64,000 nt of DNA from Trema orientale. Its lineage: Eukaryota; Streptophyta; Magnoliopsida; Rosales; Cannabaceae. The stretch spans positions 439,586-503,585 of the forward strand of contig JXTC01000064.1 in the NCBI GenBank assembly GCA_002914845.1, in the 5' to 3' direction. Shown in pieces: positions 37,569 to 47,688 of the stretch. A program made the translations under genes and the position numbers. Below the pieces are notes generated by a model. That model saw only the letters and a program-made list of their open reading frames with translations, was not told the DNA's origin and ran no database searches. Position 1 is the stretch's first letter. The number at the start of each line of letters is the position of its first letter.

Positions 37569-40500
37569 CTATTTAATATTTTCCAAAAGTTTTTTAAGAA
37601 AATGAAAGAAGAGAAAGAACAAAACAAAACTTGGTAGAACAAAAACGAAACTGAAGCTGGATGAGGTAGTAGCTTGCACGTCAGGCAACGAACTTGGGCC
37701 ACCGATTGTTACTCCGTCGATTTTGACGTTTGCGACGTGAGAAATCTTGTCCCAATCCTGTGCCCCTTCTCGGCAACGTTGTTCGAGAATTGCACATCTG
37801 CTGATGGTCAAATCTTGCAGGTGTTTTGATTCTCGTAGGAAACCTGGTAGTGCTTCTAGGCTGCCACAGTCTGAGAATTGCAAGGAAGCAAGGCACGGCA
37901 TTATCGCTGAAGCGTCCTTTTTTTTTTCTTCCTCCTCTGAGCTTGTGGTCCATTCCCAGATTTTCCAGCTGGTCAAGTAACTGAAATGAAGTTCTTTTAA
38001 ACTCGGGAATGAAATAGCACCCCTGTCTCCCAAGAACTGAAGCTCCACATTTTCCACTCTGTCCATATTATCTAGCAGTAGCGACTCAAGCAACCGCAAT
38101 TTTCCCAACGGAGGCAAACTCTCCCAATTTCGACAGCCACTGATTACCAATCTTTTCAGGCAAGTTAGTGAATCCATCCAATTGGGATACAGACTTACAG
38201 GGCCTTTGCATCCTCTGATCTCTAACGACTTCAAATCCGGATGTGGCTGTAAGGATTCAAGTACTGTTTTCTCATCTCCAGATCCCCCATTGCTTCCCTC
38301 AAAATTTAGCTTCAGATCATCGAAATAGTGATGCCTTCCGCTACTAAACAAGATTAGTTTTCCCCCTTGAGTCGGAGGAGCATTCAGATTTTCAATCCTT
38401 CCGCACCGGAGTACATGGAATCGCCCTCGAAGATATTTCAACTGGTTCAGATCTACGAGCTCCAATGCCTCGCCACTTCGTAAGTAGTCAGGAGAAGGTA
38501 CGACGAACATATCAAGCGTTTGAAGGTCCGTCAATCTAGAAATCTGCTTCGGCAACGCCTCCAAGCTTTCACACCCTTCAATATACAGATGACGAAAATT
38601 GCAGGCGAGATTTCCCATCTCTTCTGGCAGTCTTTGAAGTTGAGTGCAGCGTTTCAGTCGTAAAGTTTGCAAATTAAATAAGTAGCATAAGGCATTTGGC
38701 AATTTCCTCAAAGGATTATCAGATAAGTTGAGATATCTTAGATGCAGCAACTTATCAAGTTCCCCTGGTAGTTGCTCAATGTTGCAATGGCGCAAGTTTA
38801 ATGTCCGAAGACATGTTAGCTTTACTAGTACATCACAACTCAAGGGATTACTCGGAGGAATTGATGTTTCTGATCGCACCACAAATAGCGTCCGCAGATT
38901 CTTTTTCTCGTCGATCACTGAGTTAGGAATTCGGGCCTCGGATGCTTTTAGGTACAACGTTAAGTGGCGGGCGTCTTCATTTCCTAACTGGCCGCTTTTC
39001 TGCTCTTCAGCACCTTGTATCTCCATGCTAACATGTTCGTGTCTTGTGAGAAACTGACCAAACTCATACACCAAGTCATGCAACTTGAACTTTATAACAT
39101 TACCGTCGTGATCTTTTGTAAAGTCTAGAAACAAATACCGTTTTGCTAGAATCTTGAAGCAATCTAGACCTTCTTCCTCTGGCGTTCGAGTCTGACAGGA
39201 AGAACCTTGACAGAAATAACCTTGGGACATCCACAGCTCCACCACATCATCTTTTTCAATCACATAGTTTCTTGGAAAAAGTGAACAATAGGACAAACAA
39301 TGTTTTTGCACAAAAGATAAATCATAGTAGTTCAACAATAATGGGATAAAGACTTCTTTACTAACATCATCTATCTTCCTTCGCAAAACTTTCTCCCATC
39401 GTTCTTTTGTTTTTTCAAGGTACAAGACATTTGTAAAAGCATTCGCGACAAGAGGCGAACCGTCACACTTGCGCAGAAATTCACTACGTATGTCTTTCCA
39501 TTGTGCATCTATTTTCCAGTCTACTTGAGAGACCAGTGGCCTTATTATGGACCAACAGTCACTTTCAGACAACAACCCAAGCTGAACCATGCTATCATTG
39601 CTTGCTCTTACCGTTTGAGCAACAATGTAATTTTGCGTTGTCACCAAAATTCTACTTGATGATGCGTGACTACTTCCATTAATGGTTGCTATTAGTTGGC
39701 CCCATTCCCTCTCTTCAACAGACCATACATCATCTAGGACAAGCAGCAGCCTTTCTCCTGCTATAGAGTCAGCCATCCTTTTTAGTAGAGAATCAACAGA
39801 ACCACTGGCGCAGTTAGGATTTATTTCTTCGACAATAGCTCTTGAGATTTCCGTCAAGTTGAATCGGTACGGGGCAGAGACCCAAATCCTCTTCTTAAAA
39901 TGATTCTTAACACTGTCATCGGAAAAAACAAGCTGGGCAAGAGTGGTTTTGCCGACTCCTCCCATCCCCAGAATAGGAATGGTTTTAACGACCCTTCGAT
40001 GTTCTTCCCTGCTCTCACACAACAACATTCGCATCAAGGATTTCTTCTCCTCGTCACGACCGTAAACTTCACTGAGACACCAGGAAGATGTAGGTTTTTT
40101 CAACCTACCGATTGCTGCCCGGATAGAGTTTAAATTGGATTCTCTTCTAGTTGCATCCTTCTCAAAGCTTTCCAATTTTGCAGTCAGGACTTTGAGATCG
40201 AAAGCAATTTCTCGCTGTAGACTTAGACGTCGGAAAAAAATATTGGAGGGTAAGAAGCGCCATACCTTCTTCTTTGAAGCGTGAAATTTTTCAATGTCAA
40301 GCATGAGGTTGGCTGTGTTCCACTTATCCACCACATCATCGACATCATAGTACATGCCTTTGAGCTTAGGAAACCAATATTCGGTCACAAATTTCTCGTT
40401 AGCCTCGGATTTTGATGGCTCCGCCAGGGATTCTAGAATGACCTGGAGACGCACGTCCTCCGCCTTTGAGATCCTGTCTTTAATATCCAAGAGTCGCCTC

Positions 40501-40625
40501 CTGAGCTCTGCAACTTCATTCGTGAATCCGCATATGAGTGTCAGGTTTGGCTCTACTCTTTTATAAGTTGTGTTCCAAATTGGTTGTATGCATGCGCAGA
40601 CTAGTGACGCAGCTATATCACCCAT
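37569..40625 (-). CDS. CC-NB-LRR (CNL) disease-resistance protein, 1018 aa
   Basis: CNLs are intracellular immune receptors that switch between ADP- and ATP-bound states on detecting pathogen effectors. The single-exon frame has an Rx-type coiled coil with DVDDVVDKW (94-102). NB-ARC has P-loop GMGGVGKTT (220-228), kinase 2 LLLVLDDVW (293-301), RNBS-B SSRILVTT (323-330), GSPLVA in place of GLPL (389-394), RNBS-D CLSYCSLFP (443-451) and LHD in place of MHD (515-517). LRRs run from about 575 to 960 (LNLRHCNIEQLPGEL, LRTLFVV). The frame continues about 45 residues past the usual CNL end, with a hydrophobic run (FSFVFVLPSFVLFFLFFHFL) and a lysine-rich tip. The start was chosen because it begins a typical CNL N-terminus; a tandem duplication covers it. 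NB-ARC deviations suggest a divergent subfamily, not decay. Confidence 0.93.
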   Translation of the reverse strand: MGDIAASLVCACIQPIWNTTYKRVEPNLTLICGFTNEVAELRRRLLDIKDRISKAEDVRLQVILESLAEPSKSEANEKFVTEYWFPKLKGMYYDVDDVVDKWNTANLMLDIEKFHASKKKVWRFLPSNIFFRRLSLQREIAFDLKVLTAKLESFEKDATRRESNLNSIRAAIGRLKKPTSSWCLSEVYGRDEEKKSLMRMLLCESREEHRRVVKTIPILGMGGVGKTTLAQLVFSDDSVKNHFKKRIWVSAPYRFNLTEISRAIVEEINPNCASGSVDSLLKRMADSIAGERLLLVLDDVWSVEEREWGQLIATINGSSHASSSRILVTTQNYIVAQTVRASNDSMVQLGLLSESDCWSIIRPLVSQVDWKIDAQWKDIRSEFLRKCDGSPLVANAFTNVLYLEKTKERWEKVLRRKIDDVSKEVFIPLLLNYYDLSFVQKHCLSYCSLFPRNYVIEKDDVVELWMSQGYFCQGSSCQTRTPEEEGLDCFKILAKRYLFLDFTKDHDGNVIKFKLHDLVYEFGQFLTRHEHVSMEIQGAEEQKSGQLGNEDARHLTLYLKASEARIPNSVIDEKKNLRTLFVVRSETSIPPSNPLSCDVLVKLTCLRTLNLRHCNIEQLPGELDKLLHLRYLNLSDNPLRKLPNALCYLFNLQTLRLKRCTQLQRLPEEMGNLACNFRHLYIEGCESLEALPKQISRLTDLQTLDMFVVPSPDYLRSGEALELVDLNQLKYLRGRFHVLRCGRIENLNAPPTQGGKLILFSSGRHHYFDDLKLNFEGSNGGSGDEKTVLESLQPHPDLKSLEIRGCKGPVSLYPNWMDSLTCLKRLVISGCRNWESLPPLGKLRLLESLLLDNMDRVENVELQFLGDRGAISFPSLKELHFSYLTSWKIWEWTTSSEEEEKKKDASAIMPCLASLQFSDCGSLEALPGFLRESKHLQDLTISRCAILEQRCREGAQDWDKISHVANVKIDGVTIGGPSSLPDVQATTSSSFSFVFVLPSFVLFFLFFHFLKKLLENIK

Positions 40626-40830
40626 ATTATTGAGCCACGAGAGAGAGGGAGAGACAGAGAGAAGAGATGTTTGAGAAGATGATGATTAGTAGTATATACT
40701 CGGTTGAACAACAATGATTCTAGCTATATCACCTATATTATTGAGCCACGAGAGAGAGAGAGAGAGAGAGAGGATGTTTGGGAAGATGATGATTAGTAGT
40801 ATATACTCGGTTGAACAACAATGATTCTAC
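40611..40830 (-). repeat. 111-bp tandem duplication over the CNL start and promoter
   Basis: Copy A (40611-40721) spans the first five codons and about 96 bp upstream. Copy B (40722-40830) repeats it, including the GA-rich leader and a TATA-like agtatatact. In copy B the start codon position (40736-40734) reads ATA, not ATG. The two copies also differ in GA-repeat length, a (GA)n run near 40750-40772 in copy B. Confidence 0.9.
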
Positions 40831-40983
40831 AAAGCAAGGAGAATAATCCAAAATTCCAAAGCAATTAGGCTCAAGCCTTGAGAGTGTGAGTGTCCGTGGG
40901 AAATTAGCTTGCAGATGATCGAAAAAAAGCGAATTAATTATGGAAAGTTATTTCAATTACTGAGATGAGATTAAAATGTCTTT

Positions 40984-41139
40984 TTTTTTATTAAGTGGGG
41001 TTTAACTAATTACTATCACTTATTACAAATTTAAAGAAAAATAGCGCACACACACTTTATTAAAGTTTGAACTCCTGACTCTATAAAGCCACACATACAT
41101 CCCTCAAATTTTGGACTAACTAAGCTAATTCCAGTTGGC
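40984..41139 (-). mobile_element. tRNA-derived SINE, second copy (decayed head)
   Basis: The tail half matches the SINE at 5832-6047: cacttattacaaat, taaagaaaaata and aacta after poly-T and agtggg. Flanking 17-mers gagattaaaatgtcttt (40967-40983) and gagattcaaatatcttt (41140-41156) agree at fifteen positions. The A and B boxes are eroded. Confidence 0.75.
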
Positions 41140-41156
41140 GAGATTCAAATATCTTT

Positions 41157-42977
41157 AATTATGTCACAGTTGGCGAGATTAAAATGTCTTTAATTATGCC
41201 AGTACTATGCTCACTTGACTCCTTGCTTGACTAGAATCATATGGTTGCAAGGTGGAAACCAACGTGAAGTTGATTTATATTTTTATAATACATGGTGGAG
41301 CTATTGAAAAGCAAAAGCCATATATAAAGTCCAAATAAATAAATAAGTGACAAGGATGATGCTGCCACGAGAAGTCGCCTATATCATTTATGCTTTTCCT
41401 TATTAGTTTATGTTATAACACCACACATTCAAGAGCAAAATTATGATTTAATTAAATTCTATAGGGATCTAGGAGCGCACAAAAAAAATAAAGAATATAA
41501 TAATTTAATATGATTCGGCCAAATTGCCTCATAGGAGATCACCATCCAACTTTTTATTAGGAATTAACAATTTACACACAATAGTTTTAGTTTACCCGAA
41601 ACCACCCAAAAACCATACATTGTTTCTATTATAAAAAAACTTAAAATTGCATGAACTCATAATTATTTTTTTTATTTTGACGAAATAATTACCTTTTGGA
41701 TTCTCTATATAGTTACATTGCTTTTCTCTTCAGCTCTCAAAATTATTTTCCACACATAACTAATGAAAGAATCCTAAATTTTAAAGAAAAACATATTTAC
41801 CTTTATTTAATTATATTTTCATGTTATAGCCAAAACACTTTAATTCTATAAAACCCAACTAAGAATTAACCTACTTTTCTAAAACTCCTTAAATTGATAG
41901 CCATAAAATAATTCTTCCCCTTGGGAGTCGTATTCAATTTCTCTTATAAGCTCCTGCTATCTCCACAGGCATGAATTACTCCACGCTGCTTCGAAGTCGC
42001 CACTTGATAGCTTCCCACTAAACTGAACATTTTTAAGGAATTTTTTGTGACCGTTCTCACCATTCTTTAAAAGTCACAATGCGACCAATTCTGTCATGTT
42101 CCACGAAAACCATGTAACCATCAACTTTTTTTATATTGAATAATCACAATAGGATTCCCACACATACCTAACAAAAAATCCTTTTTCAAAAAAAAAAAAA
42201 ATCCTTATTAGGAAAATAAAAAAAGAAAAGAAACGTATTTACCTTTATTTATTTAGATTTTATATTAACCAAAAGAAAAAGCTACACAAAGGACAGCCAC
42301 ACAACAGTTTATATTTTTATAATAGAAGGTGGTGCTTTCAAAAAAGAAAAAGCTATAAAAAGACAAAAAAGTAAATTATTGACTTGAATAATGCTGCAAC
42401 ATGGAGTAAGTCACCTAAATCATTTGGGTTTTCTTTTAGTCAATTAATTATTTATAGGATAATTAAACTTTCTATTATTATTATAATAAATATTATTGTT
42501 AAGTGAAATGGAACTCTATGCCTTAATAGGCCGTAGTTATAAATAAGGCTAAGCTTATTATTATATTGGTGATGAGTGTAGTTATAAATGAGGCGGAATT
42601 TATGACTATGATAATTACAATTTTATACATTATAGTTTGATTGTTTGTATAATTTATGCTTTGTGTTAGGATTACTCAAAATCCAAGCCAGACATATTAA
42701 ACCAACTCATTCAATCCCATCCAATTGCAAAAATTGGACATCTTATTACAGTTAAGTTAAATTGCAAAAATCTAATTAGAACTAAACCAATCCAATTTAT
42801 ATTAGATACATTAAAAGATAAATATATTTAAGATTTTTTTTTTTTTTTGTATCTCTCGGTATAGATCTTACCTCACTAGATTAAATAATAACGATCCTAA
42901 CTCAAAGCTAAGTACTATAGTCATCTCATTCTCTCATAATTTATCATCCTTCCTTAGAAATATATTGAGAAAAAGCC
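41157..42977. other. Gene-free region with internal direct duplications
   Basis: About 41272-41430 matches about 42302-42460 (ttatatttttataata, ggtgg, aaaagct or aaaagcc, gatgctgc or aatgctgc, cacctaaatcattt-type block). About 41750-41830 matches about 42158-42265 (cacacata, ctaa, aaatcct, tatttacctttattta). The 40967-40983/41140 target motif is repeated again at 41171-41187. No gene is seen. Confidence 0.6.
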
Positions 42978-43367
42978 AACAGTTTATAATGTTAGGAATA
43001 AATTAAATAACACATGATTTATATCACATATTGGATATACAATACTAAATGTCTATCCTTTATATAGGATCATCTATACTAAATAAATAGGTTAAGATTT
43101 AGTGAGCTTACCATTATCTATAGCTCTAGATTTTGTAGAAGACTTGAAGTTTGATCCTTAGGCGGAAGCTAATTATGGTGGCTTGATTTCTTGAAGAGTT
43201 TTGAAGGTCTTTCACGCAAAGCTTGAGGTGCTCTAATCGAGTTCTTCTTTGGTAGGGATGAAGGCTACAAAAGATGAGTACATCTTTTCTTTGGTTATGC
43301 AAACCATAACTCTAACCTAACCATGGGTGGATAATCCAATTAGGGTATCTAGCAACCCTAGTTGGAT
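42978..43367 (-). mobile_element. Copia-type LTR fragment (end half), minus strand
   Basis: On the minus strand the segment runs from cccatccaactagggttgc to a terminal attcctaaca. That end mirrors the TGTTAGGAA start of the LTR fragment at 44765, and both carry atccaactaggg, so they look like complementary halves of one LTR family. The piece lies next to a GTGAC-rich repeat at 43368. Assignment to copia rests on the neighbouring fragment. Confidence 0.45.
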
Positions 43368-44010
43368 GGGAAATTGACCTATGTAGTTTAACTTTGGGCC
43401 AAATTGACTTTTTTAGTTCACTTTTTCAAAATGACTTTTGTAGTTCAAAATAATGACTTTTTTAGTTGCTTTTGGAGAGAGAAAAAATAGCCATTCCGAA
43501 ACTGCCCTTCTACCATTTTTCGCTTTGTTACTGGTAGTCACAATTTGAGACTAATTTTTTTTTAGCAGTTTGTTTTAAATAGTTACGAAGATTGTGCGTT
43601 TTTTTTTCTAGTAAGTACAATTTGTGACTGATTTTTCACTTTGAAGTCATAATTTTGTGACTGATGGTCATAACTTTTATGACGTATTTCAAAATTGCTC
43701 ATTCCAAAATTGCTCTTCTGCCATTTTATTCTTTTTAGGTGTATTTCCCTCTTCTTCCTTACTTTCTTCCAATTTTTTTTCCCTCCCAAACGTACAACTC
43801 GTGGTCACAATTTTGTGACTCGTGATCACTATTTTGTGACTCATGGTCACAGTGTATTTTACATCCTTACGAACATTATGAAATCATGTTATTGTGATTT
43901 ATACAATTTTTACATGATACAGTGATTTGTGACTTTCAGTCATAAAATTTGTAACAATATTACAAAAGGAATATTTGTCTAATACTTGCCAACTTTACAA
44001 AAGGAACATT
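43368..44010. repeat. GTGAC/GTCAC-rich repeat, copy 1
   Basis: The start gggaaattgacctatg and the following ccaaattgacttttttagtt and caaaatgacttttgtagt blocks resemble 44937-45030. The interior repeats palindromic gtcacaattttgtgac-like motifs many times (43525-43640, 43800-43855, 43925-43950). This may be the subterminal field of a DNA transposon. The right border is uncertain. Confidence 0.5.
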
Positions 44011-44539
44011 TGTCTTACACAAAATTGGCCAATAATTGCTTAATAATATTTGTCTAATACAAATCTAATTTTATAAGAAAAATTATATCATTTTCTTTAT
44101 TAGTAATCATATATGTAATACATGAAATATGAGCGGTTACTGGAAAATTCATGAAATCGTCTGAAAAACTAACAAAAACCACCTTAAAAGATGCCTCTAA
44201 ATTATAATTTCATACACCAAAATCTCATAGAAGCAACTTATAAACGAACCCAATCAGATTTTAGATCTGATTTGGCTCTCACTCTACCCATCGACATCGC
44301 CAAAGTTGAATAAGAAGAATTTCGAGGCTGAGGTTGATGGATTTTTTGTAAACTCTGAATTTTATATATATAATGATGTTTTTCTGCATATTCTTTTCTT
44401 TCCTATTATGGTTTAACATAAAGTTTATGGTAATGCATTAAAGGAGAAAGATTAAAGTCAATCTCATTTCGGTTTAAGTTGGACCAATTAGAAATAGGTA
44501 CGATTAAGATCACATTGCGTGTAATTTCTATACCACATT
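44011..44539. other. Gene-free AT-rich stretch
   Basis: No coding or clear repeat structure is recognised. It may belong to the preceding repeat, since agatctgatttggc at about 44262-44276 recalls the agatct motifs in 45685-46045. Confidence 0.35.
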
Positions 44540-44936
44540 CTATACTCAATCTATGTCATTAGGGAATATTAGTATGGTGATCACTGAGAGTTCTAGTTGC
44601 CATTTTTATAAATGCAGCGATAGGCACTTTGGTCTCATGCTAGTATAACTGGTGGATCAAATTGTTACTTCAGGGATATTCAGAAATGATATGGCATTTT
44701 TATAGCTAGCCTTCAGTTCAACAATACAATTAAACTTAGTATACATGTAGCCCAAGTGAGAGATTGTTAGGAAATTAACAAATTCTTATGTAGATTAATT
44801 AGGCTACTTATTATGTTAATTGTGTTGGGCCATTTCATTTTGTATAGGCCTAATAAAATTGTGATCAAATAAGAATTGGGCCTAGAATATCCATTGGGTG
44901 TAGATCAAAATGTGGATACCCATTGGATATCCAACT
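44540..44936 (+). mobile_element. Copia 3' terminus: pre-LTR region and LTR start
   Basis: The phrase cccaagtgagagattgttag at 44750-44769 is the polypurine tract plus LTR start typical of many plant Ty1/copia elements. Before it, ggatattcagaaatgatatg and aattaaacttagtatacat are also usual in their 3' non-coding part. The LTR begins at 44765 (tgttaggaaatt) and is cut at about 44936, where a GTGAC-rich repeat begins right after atccaactaggg. Confidence 0.65.
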
Positions 44937-46100
44937 AGGGAAATTTACATGGATAGTGCTGTTTTGGCACAAAATGACTTATTTAGTTGCAATTTTTAAA
45001 ATGACATTTCTAGTGCTCTCTGCGAAATAAAAAGTCCAAAATACCCTTCGACTGGACTTGTTTAAATAACCCTTATCAGAGCTTTCAGGTTACTTCTTCT
45101 TCTTTTCGCATCTTTTTTTTATTATTATTTTAATTAAAATTCTAAAACCCATAAAGGAGAACTGGAAGAAAAATCGTTGAACACATCTATTCCCTTCCAT
45201 TTCACATCAAATAACCATATCACCTCTCCTCCCAATTTCACAAAGAATGTTATCAAAATCTACTTCAATTAAATATATACTCACTCTCCAAACATACTCT
45301 AGCGGCATCTCTCTCTCTCTCTCTCTCTCTAGAACTATCTTAGTAGATCTTGTTCAACCCCTTTACAAATCTAGGGGTTTCGAAGAAGAAGGCAATGAAT
45401 CTTAATCTTAGCACTTCATCGTCCATTCAACTCCTGTTCTAGCTCTCCATCAATCATAGTATATGTTTTTTTATAATTTTTTTTTAAAAAAATTTGATAT
45501 TTGGGGGTTTAAGCTTGAAATATGAGATGAGTCATATTTATTTGGTCTTAGATTTTATTTTTCTTTCAGGGATTTTGAATTTTTGAATGCCCTTCTGTTT
45601 GGTTGGAAAGAAAATTCAAGAAAATAGCAAGTTTGACTCATAGAATCGAATTTGTCTACTGATTATTATGGTTAGAGATGGAATTTTTTTCAGATCTGAA
45701 AAAATCTTGTTCAGGAATTGTCACAATTTTTAGTGATTCTGAGTCAATATATTGTGACCCTATGTTAGACTATTAGTGACAATGTGTCACAATTGGCTAT
45801 TGTCAATTTTTTATATTACTGGATTTTTGGATAACTAAAAATTTTTGTGACTTAGAGTCAAAAATCCATGCCTTATGATTATCCAAAAATTTTCCATTCA
45901 TCCAAAACTTTCGTAAAATGTACAAAATAATAGTCAATCGCAACACATTATCACAAAATAGTGCGACATATGGTCACTAATATGTGACATACTATCACAA
46001 AAATCATGATTATTACCGAACGAAATTTTTCCAGATCTGGAAAAAGCTTGTTTGTAACCACAACCCCATTTTGCTTCTTATCTAAATTGTTTGTCACACA
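44937..46100. repeat. GTGAC/GTCAC-rich repeat, copy 2
   Basis: The left 100 bp resembles 43368-43470 (gggaaattNacNtNg, aaaatgactta/aattgactttt, ttagtt). Dense gtgac/gtcac motifs occur at 45715-46010, between two similar blocks: ttcagatctgaaaaaatctt (45688) and ttccagatctggaaaaagct (46027). A (CT)n SSR lies at about 45308-45331. No transposase is recognised. Confidence 0.5.
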
Positions 46101-46189
46101 TGTATTGATATATAAATTATTTTCAACAAATCAAACAAAATAAGTGTCACTAACAAGCATACAAACTGAACTATAAACTCCCACTACAA

Positions 46190-47150
46190 CTATACATCAT
46201 CTAATAAAACAATACCCATATGGGCTGTATGCCCGTCAAACACCTTGGATGGAAGAGGTGGAAGGTCCTTCATTAAAGTGATACTCTTGTACTCTGTAAG
46301 CCAGAGGTCAGCATCTTCTAGGATGCAGGATTCTTCCGTAGCTCAACTGCCATGCAGTACGTTGTTCCTTTCTCCCCAAAGCATCCAGGATAGAACATAC
46401 TATGTCTCCAAGTCATTTTTTGGAAGTCTTTGGTGCAAGTCAAAAACTAGGCCTGCAAAAGTTCTGTAGGATTTGGTATCCATTATGTTGCCGAAAATAC
46501 TTTGGGTCTAGATTTTTGTTGCCGTTGGGCAAGTAACTAAAACGCCGTTGATAGTGGAATCCATTGGATAGTGACAACGGGGACAGGAGCTAGCACAGGA
46601 GGTACACTGCGACTTTGCAGGTTAAAATTTGAAGGAAGAATGTCATGGAAAGCTCTCTACATAAAAATCTTAATTTTATTGAGGATGTTCAAGTGCCAGA
46701 GCAACTTCCATCACTTATATATAAGAGAGCTAGCTGAAGTTCCATCCTCGTTCTTCTTGCTCATTATCACTTTATAACCGGTTTTGATAGAATAGACTCC
46801 ATTCTCCTCATAGTGCCAAACTAGCATATCATCACTAATCTCATAACTCAAAGAGATTTCAAGGACAGCTTCTGCATCAATGGGCCAAAGAATATTGAGA
46901 TTTTGATTTTATCCCACATACCTTGATTGTTTAATAAGTCTGAAACTCTAAGATCCCGGTCCTCGACGTGCAGAATAGTGTAAGGGCGAAAAAGGGTCGG
47001 CATGGGAGCCAACGGCTATTGAAAATCTTAACCGAATGACCTCTGCTAATTCGCCATCTAACTCCATAGTTTAAAGTTTCATGACCCCCAAAGCACACTA
47101 TTCCAAAAGGCACTACAATTGTTTTTATTATCAGCTTCGAGAAATTGATC
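46190..47150 (-). pseudogene. LINE (L1-type) reverse-transcriptase C-terminal relic
   Basis: Read on the minus strand, the order of blocks is that of plant LINE ORF2 after the polymerase: GVRWRISRGHSVKIFNSRWL (about 47060-47000), then the zf-RVT region with MLVWHYEENGVYSIKTGYK (about 46835-46780), WKLLWHLNILNKIKIF and RAFHDILPSNFNLQ. SWMLWGERNNVLHG follows near 46360. Several in-frame stops, including one before WKLLW and one before RAFHD, make it non-functional. The polymerase and endonuclease parts are absent. Confidence 0.85.
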
Positions 47151-47688
47151 GTTCTTGAAGTATTTACCTTTCAGAATTCTATTAACCATGATATTCGGAT
47201 TATGGATGATCCTCCAAGCCTGTTTAGCTAGGAGAGCTTGGTTAAAAAAAAAAAACAATTCAAGACATCATACGAACCACATTACCACGAGTTTTCAGTA
47301 CGTGTGACAAAATCTCCCTATAGAGGAGCTTTGGGTGATAGGTTCGAACCACACACTTACCAATCTAACTCCTAACCAACGAATTATTAAAAAAAAAAAA
47401 ATCACGTCAAGACAAATATAAATATATTTTAAGGACTGAAGTGAAAAATTCTATAAAAGAAGGACGAAAATAAAATATTTTAAAGGATTCCAGCTTCACT
47501 ACATGCAGTTTTTCTATAACAAAGTAGACAAATTCCTTTTTATTTTTTTCTTTCGTCGATCTGCCTATACAAAATCTCTTATTCCTTTCTTGAGTCCACA
47601 CTGCTCTTGAATTCATAGCTGTCTTTTTCTTTTCTCTTTTATCCCCTCAATTCGTAGGACGTCGATCAAGTTTGATCAGCTCCAAGCC
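47151..47688. other. Upstream region of the second CNL
   Basis: The last about 200 bp is C/T-rich and likely holds the promoter and 5' leader of the gene at 47689. Poly-A runs lie at 47246-47258 and 47389-47401. No convincing TATA box was chosen. Confidence 0.4.

Noticed and set aside
47320..47401. tRNA-like or SINE-like sequence with ggttcgaacc and a poly-A tail
   Set aside because: The A-box-like and B-box-like motifs are only a few bases apart, far closer than in a tRNA promoter, and no target duplication was found.
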